Origin: CAYMKL01 sp964390805
GTDB lineage: Bacteria > Chloroflexota > Anaerolineae > VGOG01
Length of the DNA: 64,000 bases
Assembly: GCA_964390805.1 (NCBI GenBank)
Contig: CAYMKL010000009.1
Location: forward strand, 1 to 64,000
Reading direction: 5' to 3'
Part shown: piece after piece, positions 8,344 to 16,746 of the stretch
Numbering within the stretch: the first letter of the stretch is position 1
Layout of the letters: every line of letters begins with the position of its first letter
Made by a program: the position numbers and the translations under genes
The notes under the pieces: generated by a model
The model's database searches: none
The model's input: only the letters and a program-made list of their open reading frames with translations
What the model was told of the DNA's origin: nothing

Positions 8344-9132
8344 ATGGGTAAAGTGGATAGCAGATATTACATCGAAGCCCTGGGCCGGGGGCTGCAAATA
8401 CTGGAGGCTTTTTCCGAGCAATCACCCAGCCTCAGCCTCACCGAAATCTCCTCAACTGTAGGGCTGGACAAGAGCACGGTGTTCCGCTTCGTCTACACTC
8501 TGGAGAAGCTGGGCTACTTGGACCGAGATCCGGAGACGAAACGGTATCGTCCTGGGTTGAAGGTGCTCGGCTTGGGTTTTGCTGTGCTACACAACCTGGA
8601 AATGACGCAGGTCGCTCAGCCTTATCTGAAAGCTTTATCTGGCGAGTGTGGCGAGACGACGAACATGACCATCCGTGATGGCAAGGAAATCGTCTACGTC
8701 GTGCGAAACAAGACTCAGCAAGTCATCAGTGTCAATCTGCAACTGGGCTCTCGCCTGCCGGCCTATTGTACTTCAATGGGCAAAGCGCAACTAATTGATC
8801 TTTCTCGGGATGAATTGCGAGAATTGTTGGGGGAGGGGCCGTATCCGGTGATGGGCACGAACACCATTACGAATCTCGATGCCCTGGTGACTGAGCTGGA
8901 CAAGGTGCGTCAGCAAGGATATGCTATTAATGACGAAGAGATGGCGGTTGGTCTGCGCTCGGTGGCAGCACCGGTCAGGGGAGCTGCGAGACAAGTGGTG
9001 GCTGCCATCAACATTTCCGTGCCCAGTGCCCGTGTATCGCGCCAGGAACTGGAGATGGTCCTGGCCCCTATGGTAGTGGACACCGCTCGCCGAATCTCCT
9101 TAGCGCTGGGTGTCAACATTGACCCCTCCTGA
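8344..9132 (+). CDS. IclR-family transcriptional regulator
   Basis: 262-residue repressor/activator. An N-terminal winged helix-turn-helix lies at about 10-75 (RGLQILEAFSEQSPSLSLTE, then KSTVFRFVYTLEKLGYL). The C-terminal GAF-like effector domain lies at about 85-255 (GEIVYVVRNKTQQ-type strand, RLPAYCTSMGKAQL, GYAINDEEMAVGLRSVAAPV). The family usually senses small carboxylic or aromatic metabolites and controls adjacent catabolic genes. The gene lies directly upstream of the Liv transporter and the CoA-linked catabolic genes, so control of that island is a reasonable inference. An in-frame TTG at 8317 would add nine residues. Confidence 0.85.
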   Translation: MGKVDSRYYIEALGRGLQILEAFSEQSPSLSLTEISSTVGLDKSTVFRFVYTLEKLGYLDRDPETKRYRPGLKVLGLGFAVLHNLEMTQVAQPYLKALSGECGETTNMTIRDGKEIVYVVRNKTQQVISVNLQLGSRLPAYCTSMGKAQLIDLSRDELRELLGEGPYPVMGTNTITNLDALVTELDKVRQQGYAINDEEMAVGLRSVAAPVRGAARQVVAAINISVPSARVSRQELEMVLAPMVVDTARRISLALGVNIDPS

Positions 9133-9161
9133 TGGTGTGCTGCGTGTGAGCGATTCGCCCG

Positions 9162-9320
9162 ACGACATTGGCCCGGTCTGACCGAGACCGCGCTGCGTCA
9201 TGCGGGATAGAAAGGAGGCCACGTTTATGTAGTGAGGCTAACTTGACGAGAAGGCGTATCCGAAGAAGCTGCTGCAGTCGTGCAACAGCCATAGCATTTA
9301 GTTTAGGAGGAGAAAGAACA
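9162..9320 (+). promoter_or_regulatory. Conserved structured leader A with a start-stop mini-ORF
   Basis: This leader aligns with the leader of the second binding-protein gene (20690-20831). Shared parts: GACATTGGCCC; a hairpin (9174-9190 here); a perfect Shine-Dalgarno AAGGAGG (9212-9218) followed by ATG-TAG (9227-9232); a CTAACTTGA block; a stem-loop with 4+4 bp around one mismatch (9268-9289) whose loop differs between copies while the stem is kept; and TTAGGAGGAGAAAGAACA before the start. It looks like a cis-regulatory RNA. The ligand is unknown. Confidence 0.6.
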
Positions 9321-11954
9321 ATGAACGGCAAAAGAATCTTTAGACTGCTGATGACGATCCTCGTTCTGAGTTCCCTCATCGCAGCATGCGCTGCGCCCAC
9401 CCCCGAGGTGATCGAGAAAGAGGTAGTCGTCAAGGAAGAGGTCCCGGTCACCGTCGAGGTGGAGAAGGAGAAGATCGTCGAGAAGGAGGTCGTCCAGACC
9501 GTCGAGGTAGAGAAAGAGGTGGTGGTCGAGAAAGAGGTGGAAGTGGTCGTCACCGCCACCCCTGCTCCCAAGCCGGAAGGGGAGACCATCCGCATCGGCG
9601 GCATTGGACCGCTCTCGGCGCCTGGCAGCGTGGTGGGCGGCATCGCCATGCAGTTCGCCATGAACCTGGCGGTGAAGGACATCAACGAAGCAGGTGGCGT
9701 GCTGGGCAGGCCGCTTGAGCTCGTCTTTGCCGACACCGAGGGGTTGCCGGAGCGCGGCGTCGCCGTCGCCGAGCGGTTGATCACGGAGAACGAAGTCGTA
9801 GCCCTCACCGGCGAGTATCACAGCGCCGTTGGGCTCCCCATCGCCGACGTGTGCCACGAATACGGCATCCCGGTCGTCTTCTCCGAGACCTGGTCGGACA
9901 AGATCACCGAGACCGGCTATCCAGAGGTCTTCCGCATCGCGCCAGCCTCATCCATGAACTCCCGCGCCTCGGCCGAATGGTTCGCCGCCGTGGGAGTGAA
10001 GACGGTGGTCAGCATCGTCGAGAACACCGACTACGGCATCGGTCAGAACGAGAAAGACCTTCAGTTCTTCGAGGACCTGGGCATCGAGTCCGTCGAGGTC
10101 TTCTTCGTGGAGTTGGGCACGGAGGACTTCCTGCCCATCCTCACGCGCGTTCAGGCCATCTCGCCGCCGCCGGACGCCATCCGCGTGGCGGTGACTGGGG
10201 AGACCAGCTACAACCTGGAACAGCAGATGGCAGAGCTGGGCATCGCCCCGTCGGCGGATACCATCGGCACTGCCAACCAGGTAGCCATCCAGCCCGAGTT
10301 CTGGGAGAGTGTACCCAATGGCAGCTACTACGTCTTCTCCCTGGTGGGTCTGCCGCCGAGCCTTTACAACGAAACCACCAACCACGTAGCGGACGCCTAC
10401 AGGGCCCAGTTCAAGTCGGATCCGCCCAGCTACGCGCTGGAGGCCTACGACAGCGTGTGGATCCTAGCCGACGCCATTGTGCGGGCGGGCACCACGGATC
10501 CCGAAGCGCTCATTGATGCGCTGGAGGATACCGACATCAACCTGGCTCAGGGTCGCTACTACTTCGAGTACACCAGCAAGAACCCGATCCCGAGTGACGG
10601 CAGCGTGCCAGCCTACATGTGGCACCAGTGGCCCGACCCGGCCGTCCTGCTGCTCCAGTACTTCGAGCCCAACCAGGATTGGAAGGACGCCGCCGTGATC
10701 TGGCCGCCGGTCTACCAGACCCACGGCACGGCTTACATCCCCTTTGAAGAAAAGGCTCCCGAGCTAGCTCTACCTGATACCATCCGCATCGGCGGCATTG
10801 GACCGCTCTCGGCGCCGGGCAGCGTGGTGGGCGGCATCGCCATGCAGTTCGCCATGAACCTGGCGGTGAAGGACATCAACGAAGCAGGTGGCGTGCTGGG
10901 CAGGCCGCTTGAGCTCGTCTTTGCCGACACCGAGGGGTTGCCGGAGCGCGGCGTCGCCGTCGCCGAGCGGTTGATCACGGAGAACGAAGTCGTAGCCCTC
11001 ACCGGCGAGTATCACAGCGCCGTTGGGCTCCCCATCGCCGACGTGTGCCACGAATACGGCATCCCGGTCGTCTTCTCCGAGACCTGGTCGGACAAGATCA
11101 CCGAGACCGGCTATCCAGAGGTCTTCCGCATCGCGCCAGCCTCATCCATGAACTCCCGCGCCTCGGCCGAATGGTTCGCCGCCGTGGGAGTGAAGACGGT
11201 GGTCAGCATCGTCGAGAACACCGACTACGGCATCGGTCAGAACGAGAAAGACCTTCAGTTCTTCGAGGACCTGGGCATCGAGTCCGTCGAGGTCTTCTTC
11301 GTGGAGTTGGGCACGGAGGACTTCCTGCCCATCCTCACGCGCGTTCAGGCCATCTCGCCGCCGCCGGACGCCATCCGCGTGGCGGTGACTGGGGAGACCA
11401 GCTACAACCTGGAACAGCAGATGGCAGAGCTGGGCATCGCCCCGTCGGCGGATACCATCGGCACTGCCAACCAGGTAGCCATCCAGCCTGAGTTCTGGGA
11501 GAGTGTGCCCAACGGCAACTACTACGTCTACGCGCTGGTGGGTCTGCCGCCTAGCCTCTACAACGAGACCACCGATCACGTGGCCGAGGCTTACAGGGCC
11601 CAGTTCGACTCGGATCCGCCCAGCTATGCGCTGGAGGCCTACGACAGCGTTTGGATCCTGGCCGACGCCATCAAGCGCGCGGGCACTATAGACTCCGAAA
11701 TGCTCATTGACGCCTTGGAGGACACCGACATCAACCTGGCCCAGGGTCGCTACTACTTCGAGTACACCAGCAAGAACCCGATCCCGGGTGACGGCAGTGT
11801 ACCGGCTTACATGTGGCACCAGTGGCCTGATCCAGCCATCCTGCTGCTCCAGTACTTTGAGGTTGACCAGGATTGGAAGGACGCCGCTGTGATCTGGCCG
11901 CCGGTCTACCAGACCCACGGCACATCCTACATCGTCCCTGGGACGACTCCGTAG
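9321..11954 (+). CDS. Branched-chain amino acid-type substrate-binding lipoprotein with two tandem binding domains
   Basis: Extracytoplasmic binding protein for the Liv transporter encoded just downstream. ATG 9321 is chosen because it follows AGGAGG and starts a lipoprotein signal with lipobox SLIAAC. Frames open further upstream run through the leader. Residues ~25-85 form a Val/Glu/Lys-rich stalk (VEVEKE repeats). Two complete type-I periplasmic-binding (Peripla_BP_6/LivJ-like) domains follow at 89-486 and 487-877. The usual family length is ~400 residues, so this is a two-domain tandem. The first ~235 residues of each domain are identical and the rest about 90 percent similar. It may bind two ligand molecules or raise local binding capacity. 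Alternatively, a very recent duplication (or, less likely, an assembly join) explains it. Confidence 0.85.
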   Translation: MNGKRIFRLLMTILVLSSLIAACAAPTPEVIEKEVVVKEEVPVTVEVEKEKIVEKEVVQTVEVEKEVVVEKEVEVVVTATPAPKPEGETIRIGGIGPLSAPGSVVGGIAMQFAMNLAVKDINEAGGVLGRPLELVFADTEGLPERGVAVAERLITENEVVALTGEYHSAVGLPIADVCHEYGIPVVFSETWSDKITETGYPEVFRIAPASSMNSRASAEWFAAVGVKTVVSIVENTDYGIGQNEKDLQFFEDLGIESVEVFFVELGTEDFLPILTRVQAISPPPDAIRVAVTGETSYNLEQQMAELGIAPSADTIGTANQVAIQPEFWESVPNGSYYVFSLVGLPPSLYNETTNHVADAYRAQFKSDPPSYALEAYDSVWILADAIVRAGTTDPEALIDALEDTDINLAQGRYYFEYTSKNPIPSDGSVPAYMWHQWPDPAVLLLQYFEPNQDWKDAAVIWPPVYQTHGTAYIPFEEKAPELALPDTIRIGGIGPLSAPGSVVGGIAMQFAMNLAVKDINEAGGVLGRPLELVFADTEGLPERGVAVAERLITENEVVALTGEYHSAVGLPIADVCHEYGIPVVFSETWSDKITETGYPEVFRIAPASSMNSRASAEWFAAVGVKTVVSIVENTDYGIGQNEKDLQFFEDLGIESVEVFFVELGTEDFLPILTRVQAISPPPDAIRVAVTGETSYNLEQQMAELGIAPSADTIGTANQVAIQPEFWESVPNGNYYVYALVGLPPSLYNETTDHVAEAYRAQFDSDPPSYALEAYDSVWILADAIKRAGTIDSEMLIDALEDTDINLAQGRYYFEYTSKNPIPGDGSVPAYMWHQWPDPAILLLQYFEVDQDWKDAAVIWPPVYQTHGTSYIVPGTTP
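9585..11954 (+). repeat. Intragenic tandem duplication, unit 1194 bp
   Basis: Unit 1 starts at 9585 and unit 2 at 10779, offset exactly 1194 bp. After one difference at 9623/10817, the copies appear identical to 10294/11488. All three reading frames, plus those of the reverse strand, translate identically there. From 10295/11489 they diverge at many third positions and some amino acids. The sharp boundary suggests gene conversion of the 5' part or selection on the 3' part. Confidence 0.9.
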
Positions 11955-11979
11955 CCACTGCGGATCACAGTTAGCGATG

Positions 11980-12010
11980 GAACAGCCCCAGCGTGCAGTT
12001 GGGGCTGTTC
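11980..12010 (+). terminator. Hairpin after the binding-protein gene
   Basis: Perfect 11-bp stem (11980-11990 with 12000-12010), 9-nt loop, no T-run. It is likely to stabilise or partly terminate the binding-protein message before the permease genes, which would leave the binding protein in excess. Confidence 0.6.
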
Positions 12011-12029
12011 CTCAACACTACAGTGGATT

Positions 12030-12180
12030 GTTGCTACTCAGGCTGGCGGTTGAAACCGCGCCTGGAGAGCTAAAGCTGACTGTCCACCTACGTGGACAGC
12101 GACGTCCACGCAGGTGGACGCCCGGCTGAAAGCCCTGGAGAGGCGATTTCAATCGCGGCAAAGGGTAGCCTGAGCAGTTA
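12030..12180. repeat. Compound palindromic repeat between binding-protein and permease genes
   Basis: Outer arms (GCTACTCAGGCT at 12033-12044 with a near complement at 12167-12178), two internal hairpins (GCGGTTGAAACCGC, GCGATTTCAATCGC) and a central GTCCACCTACGTGGAC with a one-mismatch complement. It looks like a dispersed REP/MITE-like element. No coding potential was seen in 11955-12267. Confidence 0.65.
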
Positions 12181-12267
12181 CAGCGGATCCTAGAATGAAA
12201 CAGATTAACGGATGGAGAAAATCCGTTTGTTTCCCAATTCGCTGTAGTGACCAAGGGAGGTTGAGAT

Positions 12268-13464
12268 ATGAATGTACCCATCATTTGGCTGCTGCTGGCC
12301 GGGCCAGTGTGGGCAGCCATTGGCGCCTGGGGACTGCCGCGAGTCTACCGGCGAAAAGGGCTGGACGACTCGCCAGCCAGGATCGTGGGCGGGCTGGGGG
12401 GGCTGACCCTGGGGCCTCTGCTGTTGGCGCCGCTGTGGTACTTCACCCCTGAGTTGGACCGCTGGTATTGGGCCGGTGTCCCAGGCGTGCTGGCGGCCAT
12501 TGAGCTGTATGGCTTGTTCGCCGTCACCCAGCCCGACAACCTGTGCATTACCAACGCAAGTTACGTGGCCAACCAGGCCACCAATGGGCTGGTGATCGGC
12601 TCCATCTATGCACTGATGGCCGTGGGGCTGACACTGATCTATTCCGTGCAAGGCGTCATCAGCTTTGCCCACGGTCAGTTCTACATGCTGGGCGGCTACG
12701 TGTCCTACTACCTCTTGTTACTTTTTGGAGAGAAGTTCGCCGTGGAGTTGAATCCCCTCATCGGCGTACCGGTGGCAGGTCTGGTTACGATGCTCATCGG
12801 CTTTGCTTTTGAGCGGTTGTTCCTGCGGCCGATGCACCGAGGCCGAGTTGAGCGGCCTGGCGAATACGCCATTCTGATCACCTTCGGCTTTGGATTCTTT
12901 TTGCAGTACACAGTTCTGGCCATCGTCGGTCCCTTCTCCCAAAAGACCGGCACCTACCTGAAAGCGGGCAGCTTGCGCCTGGCGATGCTGAATCTGATCC
13001 CCAACCGGCTGGTAGCGGCAGCCGTAGGAATGGTTCTGATCGGCTTGCTGCTGTACTTCATCAATCGCACCTGGACGGGCAAGGCTTTGCGGGCGGTGAG
13101 CATGGACAAGCAAGCGGCGGCCGTCACGGGCATCAATCCGTTGGTGATGAACACGTTGGCCTTTGGCATCGGCACCATGCTGGCGGGGATGTCGGGAGCG
13201 GCGCTGATCCCAGTCTTTACCTGGGTGCCCTGGGTCGGCGCGGCGGCTTCCTCCCGTTCGTACGTGATCATCGTCCTGGGCGGCCTGGGATCCATTCCCG
13301 GAGCCCTCGCGGGGGGACTAATCATCGGCCTGGTGGAGGCGCTGGGTGCTGGCTGCTATCCTGACCCCAGCAAGGGCGCGGCCTACAAGACCGCCTTCGG
13401 ATTGATCATCTTCGCCTTGATGCTGCTCGTGCGACCCAGGGGATTGTTTGGGAGGGAGACATGA
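12268..13464 (+). CDS. livH: Branched-chain amino acid ABC transporter permease, LivH type
   Basis: Inner-membrane permease of the Liv importer, 398 residues. The family core begins near residue 100 (GLVIGSIYALMAVGLTLIY, then GVISFAHGQFYMLGGY) and ends with PRGLFGR. About 100 extra residues at the N-terminus contain two predicted membrane helices (IIWLLLAGPVWAAIGAW, LGPLLLAPLWYF) not found in LivH of about 290-300 residues. GGGAGGTTGAG before ATG 12268 supports this long start. It forms the operon livH-livM-livG-livF with 4-8 nt overlaps. Confidence 0.85.
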   Translation: MNVPIIWLLLAGPVWAAIGAWGLPRVYRRKGLDDSPARIVGGLGGLTLGPLLLAPLWYFTPELDRWYWAGVPGVLAAIELYGLFAVTQPDNLCITNASYVANQATNGLVIGSIYALMAVGLTLIYSVQGVISFAHGQFYMLGGYVSYYLLLLFGEKFAVELNPLIGVPVAGLVTMLIGFAFERLFLRPMHRGRVERPGEYAILITFGFGFFLQYTVLAIVGPFSQKTGTYLKAGSLRLAMLNLIPNRLVAAAVGMVLIGLLLYFINRTWTGKALRAVSMDKQAAAVTGINPLVMNTLAFGIGTMLAGMSGAALIPVFTWVPWVGAAASSRSYVIIVLGGLGSIPGALAGGLIIGLVEALGAGCYPDPSKGAAYKTAFGLIIFALMLLVRPRGLFGRET

Positions 13465-14528
13465 AGCGTCGAATGGACAGTCGTTGGATCGCCATCGTCG
13501 CGTTGATCGCGCTACTGGCGTTGGCTCCCCTTTACCTGAAGAACTCCCCCTACCAAATGGCCGTGGTGACTGGCGCCTTTTTCTACGCCATCCTGGCCTC
13601 CAGTTGGGCGCTGCTGGCCGGCATCGGTGGACAGTTCTCCTTTGCACACATGGCCTTTGTGGGCATTGGCGCTTACACCGCTGGACTGATGGGCCGCGAC
13701 CTGGGAACCAGCCCTCTGATGGGCATCATCGCCGGCACGTTGCTGGCCGGAATGATCGGCCTGATCATCGGCCTTCTCTGTCTGAGGCTCAGGGCTGCCT
13801 ACCTTGCCCTCTTTACCATCGCCTTCTCCGAGATCCTTCGCATCGCCCTCCTCACCGAGTTCAAGTTTACCGAGGGGAGCAATGGGCTGCAACTAAGCAA
13901 GCTGTGGGAGGGGATCACGGGCACCCAGGAGTACTATGTTACGCTGGGTCTGCTCCTGGGAGCGATGGCGCTGATGTATTGGCTGGCCGGCTCTCGCTTT
14001 GGGCTCTTTGTGCGCTCCATGCGCGAGGACGAGGAGGCAGCATCCGCCATGGGGGTGAACGTGGTACGTTACAAAGTGATGATCTTCGTCATCACCAGCC
14101 TCATCGTTGGGCTGGCCGGCTCCGTGTTCTACCATCAGGTGGGCATCATCACCCCTAACACCATGGAGATACTGCAAATGTCCCTGGTGATTGCTATGGC
14201 CGTTATCGGTGGGATGGAAAGCCTGCTGGGGGCGGCCGTCGGCGCTTTTTTCAGCCGTGTCAGCCTGGAACTGCTGCGGGAAATCAATATCCTGGGCCTA
14301 CATCTGGAGCTGGGCGCCTGGCGTTATGCAGCTTTCGGGGTGTTGCTAGTACTGACCCTGCGGTTTGCCCAGAATGGTCTGCTCCATCCCATCATTGACC
14401 GGCTGTTCATGCGACGGGCACGGGAGGAGACGGTGGCCAAGCGGGTGGCGGCGGTAGCCTCCCCCCCAGAGCCTGTCCTGAGCGAGGTCGAAGGGTTGGG
14501 GGGGACAGAGGGAGGGCTGAAATCATGA
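13461..14528 (+). CDS. livM: Branched-chain amino acid ABC transporter permease, LivM type
   Basis: Second membrane subunit, 355 residues, about eight to nine helices, with the family block LLAGIGGQFSFAHMAFVGIG and the EAA-like stretch around residue 190-200. It overlaps livH by ATGA. The last ~20 residues (SPPEPVLSEVEGLGGTEGG) are encoded by dispersed repeats (CCTGTCCTGAGCGAGGTCG and G-rich tract) inserted before the stop, so the original C-terminus was probably near AKRVAAVA. Confidence 0.85.
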   Translation: MKRRMDSRWIAIVALIALLALAPLYLKNSPYQMAVVTGAFFYAILASSWALLAGIGGQFSFAHMAFVGIGAYTAGLMGRDLGTSPLMGIIAGTLLAGMIGLIIGLLCLRLRAAYLALFTIAFSEILRIALLTEFKFTEGSNGLQLSKLWEGITGTQEYYVTLGLLLGAMALMYWLAGSRFGLFVRSMREDEEAASAMGVNVVRYKVMIFVITSLIVGLAGSVFYHQVGIITPNTMEILQMSLVIAMAVIGGMESLLGAAVGAFFSRVSLELLREINILGLHLELGAWRYAAFGVLLVLTLRFAQNGLLHPIIDRLFMRRAREETVAKRVAAVASPPEPVLSEVEGLGGTEGGLKS

Positions 14529-15316
14529 TTGAACTGGATGTACGCAATGTTTACAAAAGCTTTGGCGGCATTCAAGCCCTCAACGGAGTCAGTTTCAGCA
14601 TCCGGGACAACGAGTTGATCGGCTTAATCGGCCCCAACGGTGCTGGCAAGACGACGTTGACCAACGTGCTGGACGGCGTGTACAAACCTACCGGCGGCCA
14701 GGTGTGGTTCAACAGCCAGCGAGTTGATGGTCTCCCCCCTTATGAGATCGCCCGGCGCGGCATCGGGCGTACCTTCCAGGTGACGCGCGCCTTCCGGCGC
14801 ATGACGGTGCTGGAGAACATGCTCGTCCCGGCCATGGCCCTCAACCCCACGGCGCGGAAGCGGGATTTCCACGACAAAGCCATGGAGGTGCTGGAGTTCC
14901 TGACCATGGAGCACCTGGCCCGTGACTTTGCCCGCAGCCTGTCGGGTGGGCAGCAGAAGCTCCTCGAACTGGGCCGCCTGTTGATGCTGGACCCGGACAT
15001 CATCATCCTGGACGAGCCCTTTGCCGGCGTGCACCCCAAGTTGATGGAAAAGATCTACGAGTACATTGAGGTCGTGCACGAGCAGGGCAAGGCGTTCATC
15101 ATCATCAGCCACGACATGGAATCCATCTTTACCCTCAGCAAGCGCCTGCTGGTGCTAAACTTTGGCGAGTTGATCGCCGACGGCGATCCAGGCGAGGTAA
15201 AGCAGGACCCGACGGTCATCGAAGCCTATCTGGGTGAAGAGGAGGAAGAGGAGGAGGCGCCGGTGGTCATTCCGGCTGGCAGGCTGGCTGCTGCCGAGGA
15301 GGAGAGCGATGCTTGA
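14525..15316 (+). CDS. livG: Branched-chain amino acid ABC transporter ATPase, LivG type
   Basis: Cytoplasmic ATPase subunit. Walker A GPNGAGKTT at 36-44, ABC signature LSGGQ at 139-143, Walker B ending in D163-E164, switch His in IIISHD. The block GRTFQVTRAFRRMTVLENML is diagnostic of LivG. The C-terminus has an acidic run (EEEEEEE) and an Ala-rich tail of about 25 residues beyond the usual end. It starts in the livM stop (ATGA) and overlaps livF by 8 nt. Confidence 0.9.
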   Translation: MIELDVRNVYKSFGGIQALNGVSFSIRDNELIGLIGPNGAGKTTLTNVLDGVYKPTGGQVWFNSQRVDGLPPYEIARRGIGRTFQVTRAFRRMTVLENMLVPAMALNPTARKRDFHDKAMEVLEFLTMEHLARDFARSLSGGQQKLLELGRLLMLDPDIIILDEPFAGVHPKLMEKIYEYIEVVHEQGKAFIIISHDMESIFTLSKRLLVLNFGELIADGDPGEVKQDPTVIEAYLGEEEEEEEAPVVIPAGRLAAAEEESDA

Positions 15317-16010
15317 GATAAAGGACCTGTACGTTGGCTATTACAAGGACCTGAACATCCTGCAAGGCGTTTCGGCCACGGCCCAAAAGGCCAAGATCAC
15401 CACGATCCTCGGCGCCAACGGCGTAGGCAAGTCCACGCTGCTCAAAGCGATCTATGGTTTTCTGAGGCCGAATTCGGGCGAGGTGCTTATTGACGGACAG
15501 AGCCTGATCGGTATCCCCACCCACAAGCGGATTGACATGGGCATCTCGTACATCCCGCAGCAGCCGGGCGTCTTTCGGTGGATGACGGTGGAAGAGAACC
15601 TGGAGTTGGGCGCCTGGACGTTCAAGAACGACAAGGCCCGCATCCGGCGCAAGATCGAGGAAAACTATGAGCGATTCCCGATGCTCAAGGAGCGGCGCAA
15701 GTCCAAGGCCGGCGAACTCTCCGGCGGGATGCAGCGCATGGTGGAGGTCGGACGGACGTTGATGACCGACCCCAAGGTGATCCTGGTGGACGAGCCGACG
15801 GCTGGCCTGGCCAAGCTGCTGTCGGAGGAGGTCTACCAGATGTTAATCCAATTGCGGGACGAAGAGGACATGACCATCGTCCTGGTGGATCAAGAGATCC
15901 GCCAGGCGCTCAAGATCGCCGACTACGTCTACGTGCTGGAACTGGGCCGCAACCGCTTCGAAGGCCCGGTCGAAGAATTCACCGATCTAAAGAAAGCATT
16001 CTGGGCATAA
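15309..16010 (+). CDS. livF: Branched-chain amino acid ABC transporter ATPase, LivF type
   Basis: Second ATPase, 233 residues from ATG 15309. A frame-open start further upstream would only add the acidic tail of livG in another frame. Walker A GANGVGKST at 35-43, signature LSGGM, Walker B VILVDEPTAGL. YIPQQPGVFRWMTVEENLELG is the LivF-type Q-loop region. Normal family length. Confidence 0.9.
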   Translation: MLEIKDLYVGYYKDLNILQGVSATAQKAKITTILGANGVGKSTLLKAIYGFLRPNSGEVLIDGQSLIGIPTHKRIDMGISYIPQQPGVFRWMTVEENLELGAWTFKNDKARIRRKIEENYERFPMLKERRKSKAGELSGGMQRMVEVGRTLMTDPKVILVDEPTAGLAKLLSEEVYQMLIQLRDEEDMTIVLVDQEIRQALKIADYVYVLELGRNRFEGPVEEFTDLKKAFWA

Positions 16011-16032
16011 AGCTGGTAGTAGGAGGTAACCT

Positions 16033-16680
16033 ATGTTAGTAAAAGAACGCATGACATTGCACCCGCTGACGATGGAGCCCACGGCATCCATCACAGAGGC
16101 GCATCGGTACATGAGGGAAAACAACATCCGCCACCTGCCCATCGTGGACAAGCGCAACAGGCTGGCGGGCCTGGTCACCCGCGAGACGCTGCTGCAAGCG
16201 ATGCCCTCGTCGGTGACCACCCTGAGCATCTGGGAGATGAACTACGCGCTGAACAAACTCAAAGTCCGCGACGTGATGGTGAAGGACGTGGTCACTGTAG
16301 AAGAAGACGTGTCCATTGAGAAGGCCGCCCGCACCATGGCCGAGAACAAGATCGGGTGTCTGCCGGTGATGCGAGGCGAGGTTCTGGTGGGCATCGTCAC
16401 TGACACCGACATGCTCTCCACGCTGATGGAGCTCATGGGCGCCCGGCAGTCTGGGGTACGGGTTACCCTTCGGGTCCCGAGCGCGCCGGGAGAGCTGGCC
16501 AAAGTCACGGCGGCCATCGCAGGGCAGGGCGGAGACATTGCCGCTTGTGGCACCTATCCCGCTGAAGAGGCTCTGAAGGCCAGCATCACCCTCAAAGTCA
16601 GACACGTGCAGCAGGACGACCTGGTCGCCAGCCTGCGCGAACTCGAAGGGGTCGAGGTGCTGGACGTGAGAGCGGGTTAG
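16033..16680 (+). CDS. CBS-CBS-ACT domain protein (AcuB-like)
   Basis: 215 residues: CBS 1 at about 1-60 (MTLHPLTMEPTASITEAHRY), CBS 2 at about 78-135 (VKDVVTVEEDVSIEKAARTM, VGIVTDTDML) and an ACT domain at about 142-213 (VRVTLRVPSAPGELAKVTAA). CBS pairs bind adenine nucleotides and ACT domains bind amino acids, so a regulatory sensor of energy state and amino acid supply is likely. AGGAGG precedes ATG 16033. It lies 22 nt after livF and is probably in the same transcript, suggesting control of transport or the following CoA-linked enzymes. Confidence 0.8.
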   Translation: MLVKERMTLHPLTMEPTASITEAHRYMRENNIRHLPIVDKRNRLAGLVTRETLLQAMPSSVTTLSIWEMNYALNKLKVRDVMVKDVVTVEEDVSIEKAARTMAENKIGCLPVMRGEVLVGIVTDTDMLSTLMELMGARQSGVRVTLRVPSAPGELAKVTAAIAGQGGDIAACGTYPAEEALKASITLKVRHVQQDDLVASLRELEGVEVLDVRAG

Positions 16681-16713
16681 CCCCCCCTCAATCCCCCCCA
16701 ACCCTGGGGGGGA
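16681..16713. repeat. C/G-tract dispersed repeat
   Basis: C-run, CAATCC, C-run, AACCCT, G-run. It is the same family as copies at 14456-14512, 41242-41314, 43289-43353 and 46376-46432, and can fold into a C-run/G-run hairpin between the CBS and thiolase genes. Confidence 0.6.
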
Positions 16714-16746
16714 GGCTATTCCCCAATTAAGGAGGATTCTAACACT

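Noticed and set aside
9168..9320. Upstream extension of the Liv-type binding protein to 9168
   Set aside because: It would place ~50 residues before the lipoprotein signal and translate the conserved leader. ATG 9321 has the ribosome binding site.
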